Of a stretch of 64,000 nt of DNA, positions 57,453-64,000 are shown piece after piece; the stretch's first letter is position 1; each line of letters opens with the position of its first letter. The notes under the pieces were generated by a model. It did no database searches. It was not told the origin of the DNA and worked only from the letters and a program-made list of their open reading frames with translations. The stretch is from Astropecten irregularis. Taxonomy: Eukaryota > Echinodermata > Asteroidea > Paxillosida > Astropectinidae. The DNA is taken from positions 25,657,764 to 25,721,763 of the forward strand of contig OZ020248.1 of assembly GCA_963971285.1 (NCBI GenBank), written 5' to 3'. The position numbers were made by a program, and so were the translations under genes.

Positions 57453-58613
57453 GAATTACATGTGTACTCATAATTAAGTCAGTTTCCCTTGTGGCTATTT
57501 GATGATTACCGGTAGTTCATTGTGTTGGATATTGTGATAAGAACTTAGAAAATAAGCAACCACTACTGAGAGAAAGATCGTTTCTGTAACATGAATCAAA
57601 CAATAGAATTTATTTAATTCAACTCTCATAATAATCAAACAAAATATTATCATTTTATATTAAAAGGGGTAACATACCTACAGCAATAGACCCTTTCCTT
57701 GAATATGCATATCAGACATGCACATGTGGAATTTGACAAACATCTATGCGAACAATTTCAGATAGTTTTGTCACATGACATTTATCTGAATTTTATTCCT
57801 TAAAATATTCCAACTGGGCCCAAAAACTTGGTCTGTCCCAAATCCCTGGCTGCAGCTGCAAATTACAAACGCACACACATGGCAGCCACTAGCCAGTGAC
57901 TGCAGCCGTTTCCATAGACTTGTGCATTATTTGCAGCCATAGCCAGAGATTTGGGACACAGCCTTAATTCATTTACTGGTAATCTTTTTTAATCTTATTT
58001 AAAATTTCAATCCAAACACACACACACACTGTGGGTTAGCTTCACTTCACATAAATTCTTCGGCTTTGTGTACTTCTAATCTTTACTTTTCATGCAATCA
58101 TTGAAAATCCATACCGGATTGGCCTAAAGTTGGGCTATTCACCTGCAACATTACATCACTACATTGTAGTCACAAGCCTAGCCTCAAGCCTGCTTTCGTA
58201 AAGACCCTAGCTATGTCTCAGTTGGAGCAGAGATGCTGGAACAAACAGCCTACCGGAGCCATGACAAATGCCTACAATACTTTTCATTCATGTGTGTTCA
58301 AAAATGCAATCATAACAGGCCTGAATATTGTACATAAATACACGGACCCTTACCAAAACCTCAGCTCAGAACTCATCTCTGTCATCCAAAATCTGGAAAT
58401 ACAGGTGGAGTCAGGTTGACTTTCTTTCTTTGAAGTTGAAGCTTTATTTTCTTATTCAAAACAGGGTATCCACTTTAAGACTCCGTAGCCAATAGGTGTT
58501 TTTAATACCTGTGACTTTAAAATGGGATGTGCAAAATGGCGCCTAAGCCGGAGCCAGAGCTGTAGCCCAAGCAGAGGTTTTGAAAAGGGCCCTAAACAAC
58601 TACATTGCATATA
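57453..58613. other. Region between the TEKT4 and NDUFB10 3' ends
   Basis: The genes converge here. Bases 58175-58208 are an end fragment of the AAGCCTGGTTTCGT family. Bases about 58410-58595 are a decayed (GGCTCA)-family element ending in TTTTGAAAAGGGCCC; the minus-strand AATAAA at 58443-58448 could end NDUFB10 transcripts. Confidence 0.45.
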
Positions 58614-61014
58614 TCACTGGCTTTGTCCTCCAGCTTTCTGAGCTTCTCTCCTCTCGTCCAGCATGCGATATTTCTGCTTCATCATACATCTTTCTGCATT
58701 GCCACCAGCCCCAAGACCACCATCTATAAAGAGTGGACAGACATAAAGATCAACATGAGCTCCTAGACAAGCAAATCCTAAATCTGCCCCAAGCATAGTC
58801 TTCATGACCTTCTTTTATACTCACACTTGGTTTCGTAGTTGTCGGCAGAAAGTTCATATTCGTCCAGGAGGGGTCTGCAATTGACCTTAGCATTGGGTCC
58901 CTCCCTGACCGAGCATTCACCAAGAAGCCCTTGTAATTTGATGATGATCTGCTGATCTACCATTCTGGCCGAGAGAAGGAAACAAACACAAACAAACAAA
59001 CAAACACAAGGTGAGTGAACAGGGGCCTTTTCCAAACCTCGGCTCCGGCTCAGGCTCCATTTCGTGAATCCATTCTAAAATAACGGGTATCAAAATAGAG
59101 GCTTTTGCATACGGTTTGGAAGTAGATACTCTATTTTGAACAAGAAAACAGAGATTCAGCTTCAATAAAAAGCAACAACCTATATTTTCAGCATATGGAT
59201 GACAGAGACGAAGCCGGAGCCTGAGCCGGAGCCGAGGTTTGGAAAAGGGCCCAGGCAACAATGCAAGTCATGATGAAGGAAAATGTATTCGTAGCAAGTG
59301 GGTACACATTCTTATTCTCCATTTGGATCATGATGAGGACAGCTCAGTCTAGAGCTGGGGCCAATTTCATTGAGCACAACAATTTGCTAACCATGACATT
59401 TCTATCTTTAATAAAAACAGGATTAACAACCAAATTTCAATGTGTTGTGTTTCACTTGTGATTGTCCTTTGGCTGTTGTTAATAGCTGACCATGAATATG
59501 AAATGGAATTTTAAAATTTGTTTTATTGAGCAAGACATTTTGTGCTAAACAATTTTGTTGTGCTTAATAACAGCTCCATAAAATTTGCCCCTAGAACTTC
59601 AGAGTTTTGAACCACCATGGCCATTCATTATACATACCAAGTCAACCCCAATAGTAATACAATCAATAAACTGTTTCAAACTGCTCATCAACCAAAAAAA
59701 TTACTGTGCCTGCGAAGTTACACCAGGAAATATGGCGGCTGCGCATCCACGACGGAGTGCAGACAACACGAATGTTGAATACGTAGCGTGCACTCTAGTT
59801 TTTTATTTAACTCTATGGTAACAGCAGCTCTTGACTTGTGAGGTAGGTGCAGAGGGTTAGGGTTTAGCTTTAACAGGCCGAAATGGGAGCCAGATAAAGA
59901 CTCAATGGATTCGAGGTAAGGAAAAAGGGTGATGAAGTTGGTCAATAGGAAGGTACCTGTCTCTTCTGTACTGCATCTCAGCTTCATACATACAGACTTG
60001 GTCATCAGTATTACAGTCTTCAATGGGAGTCACCCGAGTGTACCTCCTATGGTAGTAGTAGTAGGGATTCTTGTTCTGCTGCTTCTCAACAAAATCTGGT
60101 ATGATGCAAAAATATAATATGCCTTGTCATTGGTCTAGCGAGGGCGCTGTAATAGATACCATTGACGTTATCATATGATTTCATCATTAACATTCACAGT
60201 TCAATTCATAGTGTGCAGAAATTAATACTACTGCTCTACGTCTAGAAATAGCCTTACAAGTTACATATAGGTAATTGCTAGATAATTAAAAGGTACCTTC
60301 TCTTTGACTTTCCCTGCATTTTGCAGAATGGCAAGTTAATAAAGCTATTTTTGGCATGCTTCCAGCAATAGACCCTCTTGTCCATCGGTTATTACAACAG
60401 AGGGCACCATTTAAAAGAAAAGGGCGCATCCACTATATCGCACGCGATGCGCCCTTTACCACCCCATGATGCTTGAGTTTGAGTTAACGTTGTTGTGGAT
60501 GTGGGATATCACGTTCAGCAATAGACCCTATGATTATGAGAATGTCTAGCACGGTAGCTGGGCATATCATCATAACATTCCGTTCAAAACATATGCTACT
60601 GCAAGTTGCTACATCCAACTACAACTAGGCAGGGCCTACGACTACGTAGTAGGCCTACGTATGATTGACGCATGTTAATTGACAATCACATGTAGTGATG
60701 TATGAATGATGTGTGTATGCGTGAAGCATCCAGAGGCAGAGCCCTTAGTGTACATAATTACACTGCAAAAGTGTAACTCAAACTTCTCTAATCTTCTTAT
60801 TTATAAAAATATAAGTTTTAACTTTTATTGTGGGCAAATTTTGATGCTTTATAGCGCCCTCTATTGACAAATTTATTTGTAAAAAAAAAACCAGGCTTTC
60901 AACATGACTTTTAAGCGCCTCCTTTGATCATAAGCACTTACCTCTTACTAATGTTACTGGTGCATCTACAGTGTAATAGAACGCTTTGAATATAAATTCA
61001 TCAAGTACCCCCAT
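58614..61014 (-). CDS. NDUFB10: NADH dehydrogenase (ubiquinone) 1 beta subcomplex subunit 10, complete four-exon CDS
   Basis: This is an accessory subunit of mitochondrial complex I (PDSW type), held on the intermembrane-space side of the membrane arm. Exons are 60942-61014, 59957-60095, 58825-58964 and 58614-58723, giving 153 aa; all junctions are GT-AG and phases close. The start ATG (MGVLDEFIFKAF) has an in-frame stop five codons upstream. It is shorter at the N-terminus than the human protein, closer to the insect form. Conserved points: APVTLVRDFVEKQ, YYYYHRRYTRV, then C-x6-C (DCNTDDQVC) followed by MYEAEMQYRRD, and a second pair C-x11-C (GECSVREGPNAKVNC). These four cysteines form the family's disulfides. 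The C-terminus is KYDGGLG and KQKYRMLDERRE. The intron between 58965 and 59956 holds two MITEs. The gene faces RPL3 head to head. Confidence 0.93.
59023..59252. repeat. TIR element whose TIRs are (GGCTCA)-like repeats, copy 3
   Basis: GGGGCCTTTTCCAAACCTCG then GGCTCCGGCTCAGGCTCC on the left mirrors GGAGCCTGAGCCGGAGCC and CGAGGTTTGGAAAAGGGCCC on the right. It is the cleanest copy, in an NDUFB10 intron. The core matches 33497 and 35668 in reverse. Confidence 0.8.
59357..59592. repeat. Palindromic MITE, GGGGCCAATTTCAT family
   Basis: It starts GGGGCCAATTTCATTGAGCA and ends AGCTCCATAAAATTTGCCCC. The interior 'aaaacaggattaacaaccaaattt' matches 18607-18847. It sits in an NDUFB10 intron. Confidence 0.65.

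Positions 61015-64000
<2,986 letters not shown>

Overview
The window is invertebrate deuterostome nuclear DNA, most likely from an echinoderm. This is inferred from a Death-NACHT-LRR innate-immune receptor of the type expanded in sea urchins and their relatives, short intron-split genes in long AT-rich non-coding DNA, and a very dense load of small terminal-inverted-repeat (TIR) elements and tRNA-derived repeats. I cannot name the species. There is no operon structure and no sign of a bacterial or viral insert.

Genes, left to right: (1) first coding exon of a secreted protein with a Reeler-like start (minus, 1769-1994; rest not found here). (2) A complete three-exon NLR receptor (minus, 5897-9897). 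(3) A single-exon DCUN1D3-type cullin-neddylation regulator (minus, 24293-25273). (4) A possible unidentified exon (minus, 29638-30081) and a GC-rich block at 31440-31930 carrying a perfect RFX X-box. (5) A promoter plus untranslated first exon firing leftward (50764-50940), which could belong to DCUN1D3 or to an unseen gene. (6) Tektin-4 (plus, six coding exons, 52696-56343), a ciliary microtubule-inner protein with an X-box upstream. (7) NDUFB10, a respiratory complex I subunit (minus, four exons, 58614-61014). (8) The 5' part of RPL3 (plus, from 62432 or a proposed ATG exon at 61380, running off the right edge). NDUFB10 and RPL3 are head to head, the same arrangement as human NDUFB10 and RPL3L.

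Between genes the sequence is dominated by non-autonomous elements. The best supported are two hAT-type elements with perfect 8-bp target duplications (12855-13076 and 44396-45531), TTAA-flanked families (copies at 137, 4077, 15522 and 19921, plus a different one at 23155 nested in another element), a Harbinger-like element with a TAA duplication (20275-20777), and fold-back elements containing a tRNA-like unit (35195-35339 and 55411-55555). Many otherwise dissimilar palindromic families share GGGGCCAATTTCAT-like ends. About 26.5-47 kb is conspicuously rich in the palindrome TACATGTA.

Exon models were built by hand from splice consensus, reading phase and remembered protein families. Phase closes exactly in the NLR, TEKT4, NDUFB10 and RPL3 models. 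No alignment or database search was run.
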